Shown one piece after another: positions 35,315-53,309 of a DNA stretch of 64,000 bases (its first letter is position 1; the number at the start of each line of letters is the position of its first letter). This stretch comes from Hypomesus transpacificus. Lineage: Eukaryota > Chordata > Actinopteri > Osmeriformes > Osmeridae. Location of the stretch: contig NC_061080.1 of the NCBI RefSeq assembly GCF_021917145.1, forward strand, positions 4,011,497-4,075,496. Reading direction: 5' to 3'. Made by a program: the position numbers and the translations under genes. The notes beneath the pieces were generated by a model. That model made no database searches. It saw nothing but the letters and a program-made list of their open reading frames with translations, and was not told the origin of the DNA.

Positions 35315-37845
35315 TCACCACCCGTGCGGTTGGCGAGTTACACTCCAGTGGGCGTGGCATGGCCCTTGGACGCTGCTCGCGTCTGGAGGTGGAAGGTAGC
35401 CGGGCGGTGGATAGCATACCTGTGTGTGGCTAAAGGCCGCAAGAGAGCCGTCAAAGTAATACGGTGGATTAGGATGATGATGAGGATACGGTGGGGCGTA
35501 AGGCAAATATACATCGGGACTAGGTGTGTACCCCCATGCAGGGGGGATGGTGTTAGGGTGGTGGCTTAAATGCTGTGCCATGTATTGAGGTTGCTGAGGC
35601 GGGGTGTAAGTTGAGGTCATGTCTACAGGAGCTGGAGCAGGGTAGGGCATGGGGTGGCTAGGGAAGGAGCGAGTCAGAGTCGGGATGGACTGTCCCATAG
35701 AATTATCTAAACAACCGTCCTGGTCTTTGTCCCGGGAGTCACCGTCTCTAGCAGCTGGGTGGACCTCGCCACTGTCCCGAGATGCCTTCCTCGGAGAACG
35801 CCGGTGCGGTAGAGGGCTGGGACTGGTGCTGTCTGACGATAGAGAGCTATGATGCCGTTTCGGCAAATGCTCCCTCTCCCTCTGTTTGTCCCTCTGCTTC
35901 CTCTTTCTCTCGTCCTCCCTCCTCCCTCTCTTGGTCTCCGTGTGCCCGTTCTTGCCGTACAGCCTCTCCTGGATGCGGTCCGACAGCTGTCCCACCTCAG
36001 CCGCCCCCAGGTCCAGCCCGATGGTCTGCAGGAGATCGTGCATCTGCCCGTACTTGCGCTCGTCCTCGGGGTTCACGTCCTTCTTCACCTCCGCCGGGAG
36101 AGGCTCTGACCTGCGGCCCGTTGTTTGGTCCCTTGTGGGTGACTTTTCTCTCAAGAGAGAGAGTGTGTGATTGTCCGCTGCTGTTCCGACCGTCCTCTCT
36201 CCACTTGTGGAGCAACTGTGGTCCTGTGGTGGAGCTCCGCCGTGGGACCCTTGCCGTGGTGGAGCTCCGCCGTGGGACCCCTGCTGTGGTGGAGCTCTGC
36301 TGTGGGACCCTTGCCGTGGTGGAGCTCCGCCGTGGGACCCTTGCTGTGGTGGAGCTCTGCTGTGGGACCCTTGCCTTGGTGGAGCTCCGCCGTGGGACCC
36401 TTCTCCACTCCCTTCAGGCTGGAGATGTCCAAGCTCCGTCTCTTCACACGGAATGTCGTTGACGATCTTGGCCAGCCTGTCGATGTCCACGCCCCTGTTG
36501 AGAATGTTGAGGAAGCACTGGAAGCCCTTGGAAGCGGGGTCCTGCTCTGGGTCTGGGTCAACAGGGTTCTGGATGGGACGGTCACACTCAACTTCGAGAA
36601 CCTTGAAGAAACAAGGGAACCATCACTAACTTCAACCAGTAACCATAACCATATGGATCTGGATAAGAGCGTCTGCTAAATGACTAAATGTAACAAGTGA
36701 TTGCTCCACTGGTGTTTGTCGCTAACCTTTTGATTTGACGGCGGTGCAAAACCAGGATGACACCGCCGCTCCATCAGATCCTTCACTCTGTGTTTCAACG
36801 GATGTTCTTCCTCTTTCTGCTTTGGAGGGCTCTTCTTCAGGTACCCATCCTTTTTCAAGATAGAAGCATTCATCCTTTCCACAAAGCTTTTTGCCATTGT
36901 GGGTGGCTGGAAGAGAGCTCTGGGCTGCTGAGGAGATCCTTTCATTGGCTGGGCAGATGCCTGGTCAAAAAAAGACAATACAAGCCAAGGATTTTAGTCA
37001 CATTTGGTTTTTATTTTGTATGGCCTTTCTGCTTTTAAGGGATAGGGATGTCTATCTTAAATGAATGCAAGGGAGATAAAGAGGAAGGACACGCAGGTAA
37101 TGACTGGGCTGGATTCGAACCCAGGCGAGAACTGTAGTGTCATTTTATGACTGCTTCCATCTGCCCTTTTGATGATGAAACAACTTGACTTCGCGGAGCA
37201 AATCTCTGTGATAACATCCTAGCGCTACTAAATGAAATATGAAAATATACTCACCTTTGCAGGACTTTCTCTGGTGTTCTTGCGGTTTAGTAAAATTCCA
37301 TTCACCCTGTCTCTAAAAGGTGCATCTTTAACATACTGGGTTTGGAGTTTGCTGCCGCTTTGAGTTTTCTGCTGCGTGAGGTCATCTTCCACTTCTTCAG
37401 CAAACTTTCTTTTATTCAACTCTTCAACTTCCATCGCCTTTAAAATAGGTGCCACTTGTTTCATCGCAATGGAAGCCTTTTTGAGGATGATCTGCTCCTC
37501 AATCAACTGCAGCTCTTTCTTCTTTCTAGAAAGCTCCTGGTCGTCATCGTTGAGTTCCACAGGCTGTCCATCCACGTCCATGTCAGTGTCCGCGGTGAGG
37601 GAAGAACTTCCGTCCTTCTGTGGGTCTCCATCCTTCAAGGGCTCAATCTCATTTTCTCGACCGCCCTTCTGGACCATGTATGAATCTGTACTGAAACTCG
37701 TATCAATGGAGTCCCTATCTTCCCACCCACCACCAGTCCAATCTCTGCTGGTGTAGTCTCCTGCACCATAATTGATGTATGTATTGTAATATCGAGCATC
37801 GTTCATTGTTCTTCTTGGATAGTAATTGGCTTCCCTTACGTTCAT
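35315..37845 (-). CDS. Low-complexity probable nuclear protein, paralogue 2, 3'-shortened
   Basis: Tandem paralogue of the 30.3-33.7 kb gene with the same exon plan, right to left: 37255-37845, 36727-36960, then 35315 (or 35420)-36568. It shares the exon 1 helix (DQELSRKKKELQLIEEQI), the VKDLMERR / VTALMHHR region, the exon 3 block (ASKGFQCFLNILNRG, VDIDRLAKIVN) and the helix DLLQTIGLDLGAAEVGQLS. A repeated GSHGGAPPRQ/GSHSRAPPQQ tract lies at 36230-36410. Translated straight on it stops at 35315 after a Pro-rich end. Alternatively a CAG|GTATGC donor at 35419 ends the exon after FSHTQ, at the point where homology to paralogue 1 fades. The last roughly 160 residues of paralogue 1, including the basic patch and final exon, have no visible counterpart. 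A LINE fragment lies about 0.5 kb downstream. Confidence 0.72.
36228..36415 (-). repeat. 30-bp coding minisatellite
   Basis: About six units of plus-strand TGGTGGAGCTCCGCCGTGGG-type sequence encode alternating GSHGGAPPRQ and GSHSRAPPQQ in paralogue 2. Confidence 0.9.
36650..36693 (+). mobile_element. SINE tail fragment in paralogue 2 intron
   Basis: TCTGGATAAGAGCGTCTGCT then AAATGACTAAATGTAAC, the 3' end of the SINE family seen at 28281. Confidence 0.65.
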
Positions 37846-39217
37846 TGTGGCAAAAGTTAGTAGAGATGGGCTTTCATGTCACGTTCTGCAGTGACAGAAG
37901 AAGCGAAAATACGTGCATGTATCTCCTTCAAGCTCGTAAACCTTTAGCTGATGATTAATGAAAAATCAACACAATCAGGAAGAAAAACGGCCAGTCTGTT
38001 TACCTTTTTTGTCGAATACTTTTAGCCGACATTTATAGTTTTGCAGTCCTTTCTTGCCAGTTCTTCCGTTTCGAATTCCTGGATTGAACTATCCTATAAC
38101 AGTGCTTGAACTGCAAAGAAAATGCTTGAGGTATTTTGGCTTCGTTTTCAAAATGTGTGACATTTCAATCACATTATTTACTGTATTCACTGAGTGTGTT
38201 CATCGTCTTCTAATATACGCCATCCGTTTTCTTCCTTGTCACTGTTTAGCTGACGCACATCCGCTTTGAAACATCACTACCGCCACCTTCAGGAACCGTT
38301 TATAACTCGAGTTGAAAAGGATAGTAGGATTTTGAAAAATCTTACCGTTGGAACGTACATCATGATAGACATACGACCATTGACAGTGTAACTTGCTGTA
38401 TTAGTGTACACGCTGCAGAATGTGTTCTTTCCAAAACCACAGCATTGTATTACTCAATCCAGTCCTTGTTCTCTCTGCATACATACATCCATCAGATCAC
38501 AAATCAGTCGACAGAGCACATTCTTTATTAATTCTTTCACGAAAGGGCAGCCAGTCAACAAACTCCTGTTCACTTGCAACAATGAGTAGCATGTTAAATA
38601 CAAATACTTACAATAGTTGTGCAATACCATAGAGCTCTACATACACACCTGTGTGGTCTAGTTCACATACTCACTAATGTGGTGCGGTCAAGTGATCCCT
38701 GGAGGTGACAATATTAATGATGATTAATGATATTCCAATCACATGGAAACTTTAAGCCTTTTAGTCTGTGATGAATGATGGAATGACTTCAGGGATATGA
38801 GTGCATGAAAAGGGAGCCAACCGAACAGGGCACACAGGATGGAACAGTCCCCTGGTCTCCTGCTGTTCTGCAAGCACAAGCAGTCTCCACATGAGGGCGC
38901 TGTAACAGAGAGAAAAAATGGTTCCTGTGAGTCAATCTTTTACACCAGAACTGTTGACCATTTTAATTCAGTTTCCTGATTAGATGAGACAACTTTGGAA
39001 AAAATGGAGCTGTCACGCAAAAATATTGATTGTAAATGCAGTTCAGCCCACACATGTGTGGATGAACTTTGTATAAACAAATTAACAAATGACTAAAACA
39101 TTCAAATGAGATCAATAAAATGTATTATTTTTGTATTATTTGATGGAAAATTGTGGTAAGAATTTCCAAACAATTTCACACCAACAACACGCATACAAAA
39201 TGGATGACCCTACCTTC
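37846..39217. other. Intergenic, scrn2 3' end to paralogue 2 promoter
   Basis: Contains the 5' flank of paralogue 2 and the probable scrn2 3' UTR. A minus-strand AATAAA lies near 38522. No further gene is seen. Confidence 0.4.
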
Positions 39218-45429
<6,212 letters not shown>

Positions 45430-45792
45430 TCCTGTCTCTCCCAGAGAGAGAGAGAGAGATGGTCAAACTGGGATGTCAGGCCCCTCCTGGAGAGAGAGAC
45501 AGACAGGCCTCTCCTGGAAAGAGAGACAGGCCCCTCCTGGAGAGAGAGACAGACAGGCCTCTCCTGGAGAGAGAGACAGACAGGCCTCTCCTGGAGAGAG
45601 AAAGACAGGCCCCTCCTGGAGAGAGAGACAGACAGGCTTCTCCTGGAGAGACAGACAGGCCCCTCCTGGAGAGAGAGACAGACAGGCCTCTCCTGGAGAG
45701 AGAGACAGGCCCCTCCTGGAGAGAGAGACAGACAGGCCTCTCCTGGAGAGAGAGACAGGCCTCTCCTGGAGAGAGAGACAGACAGGCCTCAC
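45430..45792. repeat. Minisatellite, CCTCTCCTGGAGAGAGAGAC units
   Basis: About 14 units of CCTCTCCTGGAGAGAGAGAC with variable ACAGACAGG spacers. CTCTCC/GGAGAG makes each unit self-complementary. Confidence 0.9.
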
Positions 45793-45949
45793 CTGCTGCT
45801 ACCTGAACCAGGGGCCAGGAAGATGAGGGGTGTTCTGGGACGGAAACAGCTGTTAGTGAGCGGAGAAGATATTAATCTGGGGGAAGACAGGATGGCAGGG
45901 ATGAGAGGCCAGCTAATAAAGCCTGGTATTACAACTAGACTGAGAGTGT

Positions 45950-46075
45950 GTCGGTGTGTGTTGTGTTTTCCTTGCTTGTGTGTGTGTTTTCCTTGCTTGT
46001 GTGTGTGTGTGTTTTCTTTGCTTGTGTGTGTGTGTTTGCTTGGAAGTTGGGGGCGAGTGTGTGCGTGTGTGTGTC
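45950..46075. repeat. TGTG/TTTTCCTTGC repeat tract
   Basis: GTGTGTGTTTTCCTTGCTTG repeated three to four times. Confidence 0.8.
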
Positions 46076-49000
46076 TGGCTCACCATCTCAGCCTGGAATA
46101 GACCATTCATAAAGCCTAAGACAAGGTAATCAAACTTAGAGCATTTCGGCACTAAACCCACCCTACGTTTTCTTTATGTTGAGGAAGAAACTCATAATCC
46201 AGTCAGTTAACAAGGAAATTTACAGCTCAACTCCTGACACACCATTTCAATCACATTTTAAAGCTCATATTTTTACGGCTATCATGTGTGACCAAAAGAG
46301 AAGTCCTGTTCATCGAAAAGAGACAACAGCTTCTGAACAGAGTTACATGGGGGGGGGGGGGGGGGGGGAAGATGGAGCCCGCCATATTCTCGCTGAGCAA
46401 TTAAAGTTCGGTTGAAAGGCGGTGGTGGGAGGTGGGAGGGGAGGCAGGGGCGGCATCAGGCGCATAGACGGTAATGACGGCGCCACCGCTGTTTAACTAT
46501 CAAAGATGGGGGGCGGGGGCTAGCGAGGAAGTCTCTCCCCGAAAATACAGGTGTTTGGTACAATCAAAGTGCAGCTTGCAGAAATGACTGGGTTTGAACT
46601 TGAAAGGGGAGGTAGGAGAGGGGGAAGGAGGGAGGGGGGGGGGTGTGTGTGAGCTGTGGTGGTGAGTGAGTGTCTGTGTGTGTGTGTGTGTTTGAAGAAG
46701 AAGAAAAAAAAGGTCTCAGAGTTGCTCACAGAACTTGTGGGCCGGTCCCTCCTCCGGGATCCAGAATGCTCAGCCAGGATAAGGAAGTGGACTTAAACGA
46801 CTGTGTGCTCATGGTTTAACTCTGTTTGGATGTCACCCCCTCCTGAGGGGAAGTGGGGCTTTACCTGGCCTATCTCTCTGGAAGCGTGCACGTTGGCACA
46901 GGGTTGGTCTGGGAGACTATTACAGTTCCCGTGGGACAAGGATAAACCCTGCACCATGGTTTGCCATGGGCTAAATAGACATTGAAGGAAATGTCTACGT
47001 GAACGCTTAAAAAATGTAAGTTTAGCTAGTCTTTAACGTAAGTTTAGTTAGTCTTAAATGTAAGTTTAGTTAGTCTTTAACGTAAGTTTAGTTAGTCTTA
47101 ATCAAGCACCACGACCGTGAATTACATGTTTTATTTTTGATAGCCGCAAAGCAATGGATGTCTAAAGAGAGTGACGAACATTAATTTGTTATGATAGGAA
47201 GCCCATCTCAGTTCGCACTGACATTATCACCACACCCAGAGTTACTGTCTGAGTGTTTACGACTGTAACATTTTTGACATAATGACATGAGGATAATACT
47301 GGAACTGTCTGTGTGTTGTGTCCAAGACAGTTTCACAGTTTGAGTTGTGCCTCAGGATTGGTGTGTGAACAGATTTACACGGTACTGACATGTACAGTGG
47401 AACATCAGGGACATTGTGGGGGGAGGGGGGTGGGCAGTCTGGGATGGGTCTGGTTGGCCCTGGCACCCAGACCACAGCTGAAAGATTTAGGGTTTGAAAT
47501 TATGGGGTGTCCTGCAGTTAAAATGGAGGTTGGGACCGCCAGCATGACTGTGCATCTCCAACAAATGCAACAATTTACAGGGAGGTTGCTGCCATCGCCG
47601 AACCCCAATACCTAGCTTCTCCCTGCTGGTGCAGTCTGACAGTTGGTTGAACTTGAGGTAGACCACTTTGACAAGTCGACATTCTGTGTATCCTTTCTGA
47701 AATAGTTGCATCAAAGTTGATAACGTTTTCATTGTCAGTTGGGCGTGATTGTTTGATATGAAAAAACCACAAACATGAGCAAGCGATTAAGACATACACA
47801 AACTTTAAAGACGCACACTCTGAAAAGAACTGTCAAACATGCCGTGTAAACAGATTTAAAACACAAGCAGAATTTGTAAGACCCTCTTGTAATTGACCTA
47901 AATGCACTGTAATTAAATGTTATTAAACAGTCTCTTTTTGAATCAGTGGCATTTTCATCCACAAGGAAATATGCATGACTATTGAAAGACATTGGTAAAC
48001 ATCATTTAGGCTGTGTGTGTGGTCTTCAATTCAGCAACCTGATCCCTGCAGTGTGTGTGTATACTGTATCTGTTCTGTGCTGAAACAGTCAGTCATAATG
48101 AAACAGAAAACACATACAAGTTTAAACCCTTTCTATTTGATAATATCATTTAAGTGGTGTTTTAGATACATGTTTGGAAAGTGGAGAAGTTAGTTACCCT
48201 GAAAAACTCTGTTTTTCTGTTTTCAAATTGTATTATGTTGTCGTATGTTATTTTATAATGTTATTTTATAAACTTTGGCACTTGATTCATTTACACAGCA
48301 AAGGTTAGGTTGGACCAGTCCCCCCCCCCTGATTTTATTTGACACTTTGTCCACCACTTCACGGCCAATAAATGATCTGTGACTTACAATGGCAGGGTTT
48401 CCCAGATTCGTTAAGAAGCTCTTAACGCTAAGAGCGTCTTAAGAACGTTGTAAGGGCGCTCTCGAACGCTCTTGGAACGTTCTTAAGAAGATCTTAGTGT
48501 TAAGAGCTTCTTAACGAATCTGGGAAACCCGGCCAATATCACCCTCTTACTTTTCCCGATAATTTGAAGAGCTGATTTACTGTAGGCCAACTGTTTACAT
48601 AAGAACGGATGGTTGTTATCAGTTTAAACTCAGCATTTAAAAACTGCTGCTTCAGGAAAAGGGGAGGCGTGGAGAAGAAGAGAGGAGATGGTAGTCGACC
48701 GGCTTCCCGACGGCCTGTCTGTGGTCTCTGTTTGTCAGTGTATTTGAAGTCGCTCCACCGACATGCTGTGACAGGAAAGGAATTAACGGAGCACGGGGAA
48801 AGAAAAAAAAACCTTGCGTAGAAAGAGACTGATAAACTCCTATGTCCTCTGATGTGCTTCTGTGTGACATCTGTGCGTTGTACAACATCAGTTGGAGAAA
48901 GGAAAAGATAACGCTTTTTCTTGACTAACTTCACATTTGTCTGACCCCTCTGTGACATTAAGTCTGGAGGAGTTGGATTGATTTTGAATAAAATATACTT

Positions 49001-51180
49001 CACAGAAGATATAAATGCATATGGAATTCATCAACGACACGAACGATATGTCAACATTCCACTTTGATTGGTGTATTGCTCTCTGTGTGGTCAGAGTTGA
49101 AGGGGTTGAAATCCAGAACACTGAAGCATGCAAATGACACATCATTTGTTCCCACATAGCAAGTGACATTATAATACAAAGGCCAAGGACGGTACTTGTG
49201 TCACAATTGGTTTAAACTCAATAAAACAATGCATTTGAGCATGGGTCACTGAGGCAGAATCTTGCATGTGTTTACATGTGAGTGTTACACAAGCACGTTT
49301 AAAAACGTGTAAACTGAGTTCATCTGTCTTTTTTTTAAATGTTAGTCACATAGTTACTATTCTCAACTTCCCAGTCACTGGAAATGAGACATGAAGACTG
49401 CTCTACCTCCTGCCGCGCAAGCCGTTCTTCAAAGGACAGACACACCAAAAGAAGGTGGAGCCTGGAAAAGACAAGATACATAGGCTATCATAAACTTGGT
49501 CTCTAGTGACTGTAGCGTTTGCTTCTGCACGAAAACATTGTCCCGCTTTGTCGGTTTGGAGATGGACAAGGCGTTGTGACGCCTGAGGATACTTTCCTTG
49601 AGTTTTTTGTGGAGAAAAATACAACTGACCTCAGCGGCTGTGACCGTTGACTTTCGTGGGAGTAGACTCTTTAAAAGTAACGCATCCTCATCGCATTGCG
49701 AGATAACTGCAGCGCAACAGGTAACCATCAACTCATTGTTTCTACTGTATGTGTAAAGGTAAAACCATTAAATAAGTGTCCTATTAACTGAAGCGTGTCT
49801 ATCATCGTGACATTTGTAATTTTTGCAACTACTGGAATTTTGTCAGTAAGAAGTCAATGTGTATGAGGCCAGACTTATTTAAAACAAGTTAGGACTAAAG
49901 ATAACCATATCATTATATGAATACAAAAAATATACAAATGCTGTTGCTGTATTGTATAGATTTATATTTGGAGATATGTTTTAAAATGATAATAGTTTAT
50001 TATAGACTATATGGCAAGTGACCTATTAATATAGGCCTACATTTCTCTTACTTGTTAAACACAATAACATTATTTTATTGGATCAACAGGTTGAATCAAT
50101 GCAGTTTCTAAAGTTGGTAATGGTAATAAAAAGTAAGTATAAAAATGGAAAAATTCAGAAATTAAAATCAACGCTTGAATCCCAAAAGATTTAAGATAAA
50201 CTGAATTAATAAAAGGGAAGCACAATTTAGGATATCCTCCTTACCTAACCATAACCCTTCCTATCTTCAATTATTATACAGTTGCAATTTGATTAGTATG
50301 CTCACTGAAGTGACTCCAAGACATGGTATACGCAGTTCAAAACAATATTTTCGTAATCCGATCAGCCATTTTAACATGGAATTTGGAGTTGAGCGTTTGT
50401 ATGGATCCCCACTTAAATGACCCTTATTTAAGTGGGTCCGAAGCGTTTGAGAAACACAAAAGGAAATGAGGCTAACTGACCGGATCATTCTAGTTTCCTA
50501 ATGATGTAAATGCTACACTGTAGTTAACAGGCCTCAGGGGCCTCCCTTCACTGACCTCATGCCCACTGACTTATCCCAGACATTATATCCTACGTCAAAA
50601 GGTTCTCACCTAGTATACACAGTACGCTATTTATTTTCAGCTTTCAAAACATTAATTGTCGTGAGTTATATGGTCGTATTGCTACTAACATGCCAACCTG
50701 ATAGGACTGTAACGTGTTCCTACGACGCTGAACTGAAGTCAAATCCCAAAAGACCATGTCACACATCTGTCAGTCAAACGGCTCTGCAACAACCGATTAC
50801 AAGGGCCTTACAGATCATTCGTTGGAAGGAAATGAAATGATTCAAATGAATAATCAAGCTCGGACTATGATTCACACTCGTCTGCTTTCTCACTTCATCT
50901 GAAACGTTTGTCTGCTGGAATTCTCCCATGATGCTTTGCCCTCCTGGAGGCTCCTGTCTGCGTTAGACTTGTTAACTGGGGCCTGTGCTGGGTCTTGGTT
51001 GGGCAGGTTTTACGACCCGGGCCCTGTCGTCGCTCTGTCCCCCCTCCTCCCCCCTCTGCCTCCCCCCTTCCTCCTCCTCCTCCTCCTTGTCCGCCTGCCC
51101 GGGGCCCCCTGGCCAGCTGTTTCCCTGAGGATCCTCAGAAGGTTGCAGCACCTTTTGTGAATGAAGGAGTAGCACTCTGC
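46076..51180. other. Gene-poor interval
   Basis: Contains a G-run (46351-46369), G-rich and TG tracts (46620-46690), tandem AAGTTTAGTTAGTCTT units (47017-47100) and the 136-bp palindrome. Predicted frames here are short, repeat-driven or without known domains. Confidence 0.4.
48395..48530. mobile_element. 136-bp near-perfect palindrome (foldback MITE)
   Basis: The left arm GGGTTTCCCAGATTCGTTAA... and the reverse complement of the right arm match over about 60 bp with a few changes. Each arm also contains inner inverted repeats (AAGAAGCTCTTAAC, CTTAAGAACGTT). Confidence 0.75.
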
Positions 51181-51201
51181 TGTTTGTTTATCTCCTGTCT
51201 G

Positions 51202-51204
51202 AGG

Positions 51205-51298
<94 letters not shown>

Positions 51299-51304
51299 AG
51301 AGAG
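51202..51304. repeat. GA microsatellite
   Basis: GAGAGA run with few interruptions. Confidence 0.95.
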
Positions 51305-52431
51305 GGAAGGAGACCCTTCTCTCGCCGTGTGTCTGTGTTTGGCATTCCCCAAAAAATTACAGAGAGAGCACCGCACTTGCCGGCTCCAGGGGGAAGGTGA
51401 AAAAATAAATCATCTTGACCTTTAACACCCAACCTTTAATTACCAAAATTCCAAACTAATCCTTTTTACGATTTCATTACGACTGGAGTAGCATCTTCCT
51501 CGCAGTGTTTGAGAGAGAGCTGGGAATGAGGACAGCTCAAATGATCGCTCATAATCCATTTGGTCTTGTCTGTTTTGACTCAACAAATTGAGATCAATTG
51601 AAAAGATGGGAGTATGGGGCAACGTGCGTGCGGGGTGGGGATTGGGCGGGGAAGGGGGGGGGTGTCCTTGGATTATCTAGCTTTGAAGGCACCAGACAAG
51701 ATGGTCTGAACATCTTCCATTGAAGCTTGACCTCGGGTGTCTTTGGGCGACCTTTGCTGTTAGTCTGCCCTCTCAGATAGGCGATGGTATCACAACCGTA
51801 GATCTGAAGGACTTAAGAGACCAGACTCTTTAGCTCAGGGACTGCTGTACTGTTTCCTGCAGTAAAGATAATTGCTGGGCAAAAGAACGTACTGGGCTAC
51901 AACTTTCTTAGAATCACTTCTGTGTTGTGAAATAAGGTATGTGTACAAGTTAGGTCTTAACCTCTGGATGCACAAATATGTACTGTAGGTAGAATCAACC
52001 GTAAATATTCCATGACAGCCCCTTGTGTGGGGTGTGTGTAATTCCGTTAAGGTCCATTTGGTAGTGCGTACTGCAGCATATTGAGTACAGGATGCTATTT
52101 TAGAGCGTGCTCCCATAATTATATGGCTAAAGTAATTGTTCTGCTGTTATTGTTGGACTCCAGCTCTCGAGCTACCGACTGCTGTCAGTCTGCAACTATT
52201 GACGCTTCCTGCCGCCAGTGCGGAGGGGGCGGGGTTACTTTACTGCTCTCTTTTTGTCACTGGCCTCCAGGGATGTTGTTGTAAATCATGTGTGATTCAT
52301 AAAAAAAACAAAACTGGTTTGTCTGTCTGCCAGGCTTCGTCTTCAGCAACCTCCGAGACGTACAAATAGACTTTGGCCTGCAGCCATTACCTCCCTGGAA
52401 CTTCTTCCTTCACCGCTCCTCCACTGCTGTC

Positions 52432-52656
52432 AACACCTCTCTCTCTCTCTCCCCCTCCTTCTTCCTCCCTCCCCCCTTTCCCTCCCACCTCCTTCTAGTA
52501 TTTAGCTCACTCCTCCTCTCCACCTCTGCACGGGGCTGATGAAGTTGTTTTCTTAGCTCTTGTCTTTGACTGTCCTCCATGGGAAGTACCTGGCAGAGAA
52601 ATGCATGTGGCAGGTTTCTGTCTGGACAAGTCTCTCTCTCTCTCTCTCCCTCTTTC

Positions 52657-52708
<52 letters not shown>

Positions 52709-52718
52709 TTTCTTCTCT

Positions 52719-52784
<66 letters not shown>

Positions 52785-52890
52785 CTCTTTCACCGGCTCA
52801 TTCGCTCTCTTTCTCATCTCTGTCTTTTTCTTTCCCCGGCCACGCAGCGTGAGAACTGCGGTGGCCATGGCGACAGGGAGGCGGGACAGT

Positions 52891-52938
<48 letters not shown>
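52432..52938. repeat. CT microsatellite followed by a 47-base G run
   Basis: CTCTCT tracts at 52436-52455 and 52627-52790, then uninterrupted G at 52892-52938, just upstream of the sp6-like locus. Confidence 0.95.
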
Positions 52939-52939
<1 letters not shown>

Positions 52940-53309
52940 GGTTTACATGTGGTTGGAGGATTTGGGTTCAAGTGTTTGCATGTTTCGTGTTTGTTACTCT
53001 CCCCCCACCCAGGTTGAAGTGACTGCACACGAAAGACATGGATTCAGCAGTTTCGTTTAGAAATGCATAAAGCCGTTCAAGTAACATTTGCGATGATTTC
53101 ATGTCAATTTCATAATTCGATACTGATGTTTCACTTCTTTGTCAACAGCTCTGTCATCCTGAAGAGTCCCTCAACATCTCCACCCTGCATGTTGTAGTCA
53201 ACTTTGCCCTACCTTGTGAACCAAAAGACCAGCTCATCCCTGAAACCACCGACCCTCCTTCCACCTCAACCGTTCTTTCCATCCTCCCACTGACAGAACA
53301 GCTGTTCTC

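Noticed and set aside
45459-45826. Overlapping open frames on both strands rich in ERET/SPGE
   Set aside because: Produced by the minisatellite; no domain, splice context or start signal.
49403-49731. Minus-strand open frames of 73-100 residues upstream of a purine/pyrimidine-balanced region
   Set aside because: No recognisable domain and no paired splice signals; not better than chance in 10 kb of spacer.
50936-51160. Leu/Pro-rich + strand frame resembling a signal peptide plus proline tract
   Set aside because: Driven by CCTCCTCC repeats; no homologous protein recognised and no exon continuation.
51010-51432. Open frames of Ser-Leu or Glu-Arg repeats around the GA tract (and similar at 52410-53060)
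   Set aside because: Microsatellite translation only.
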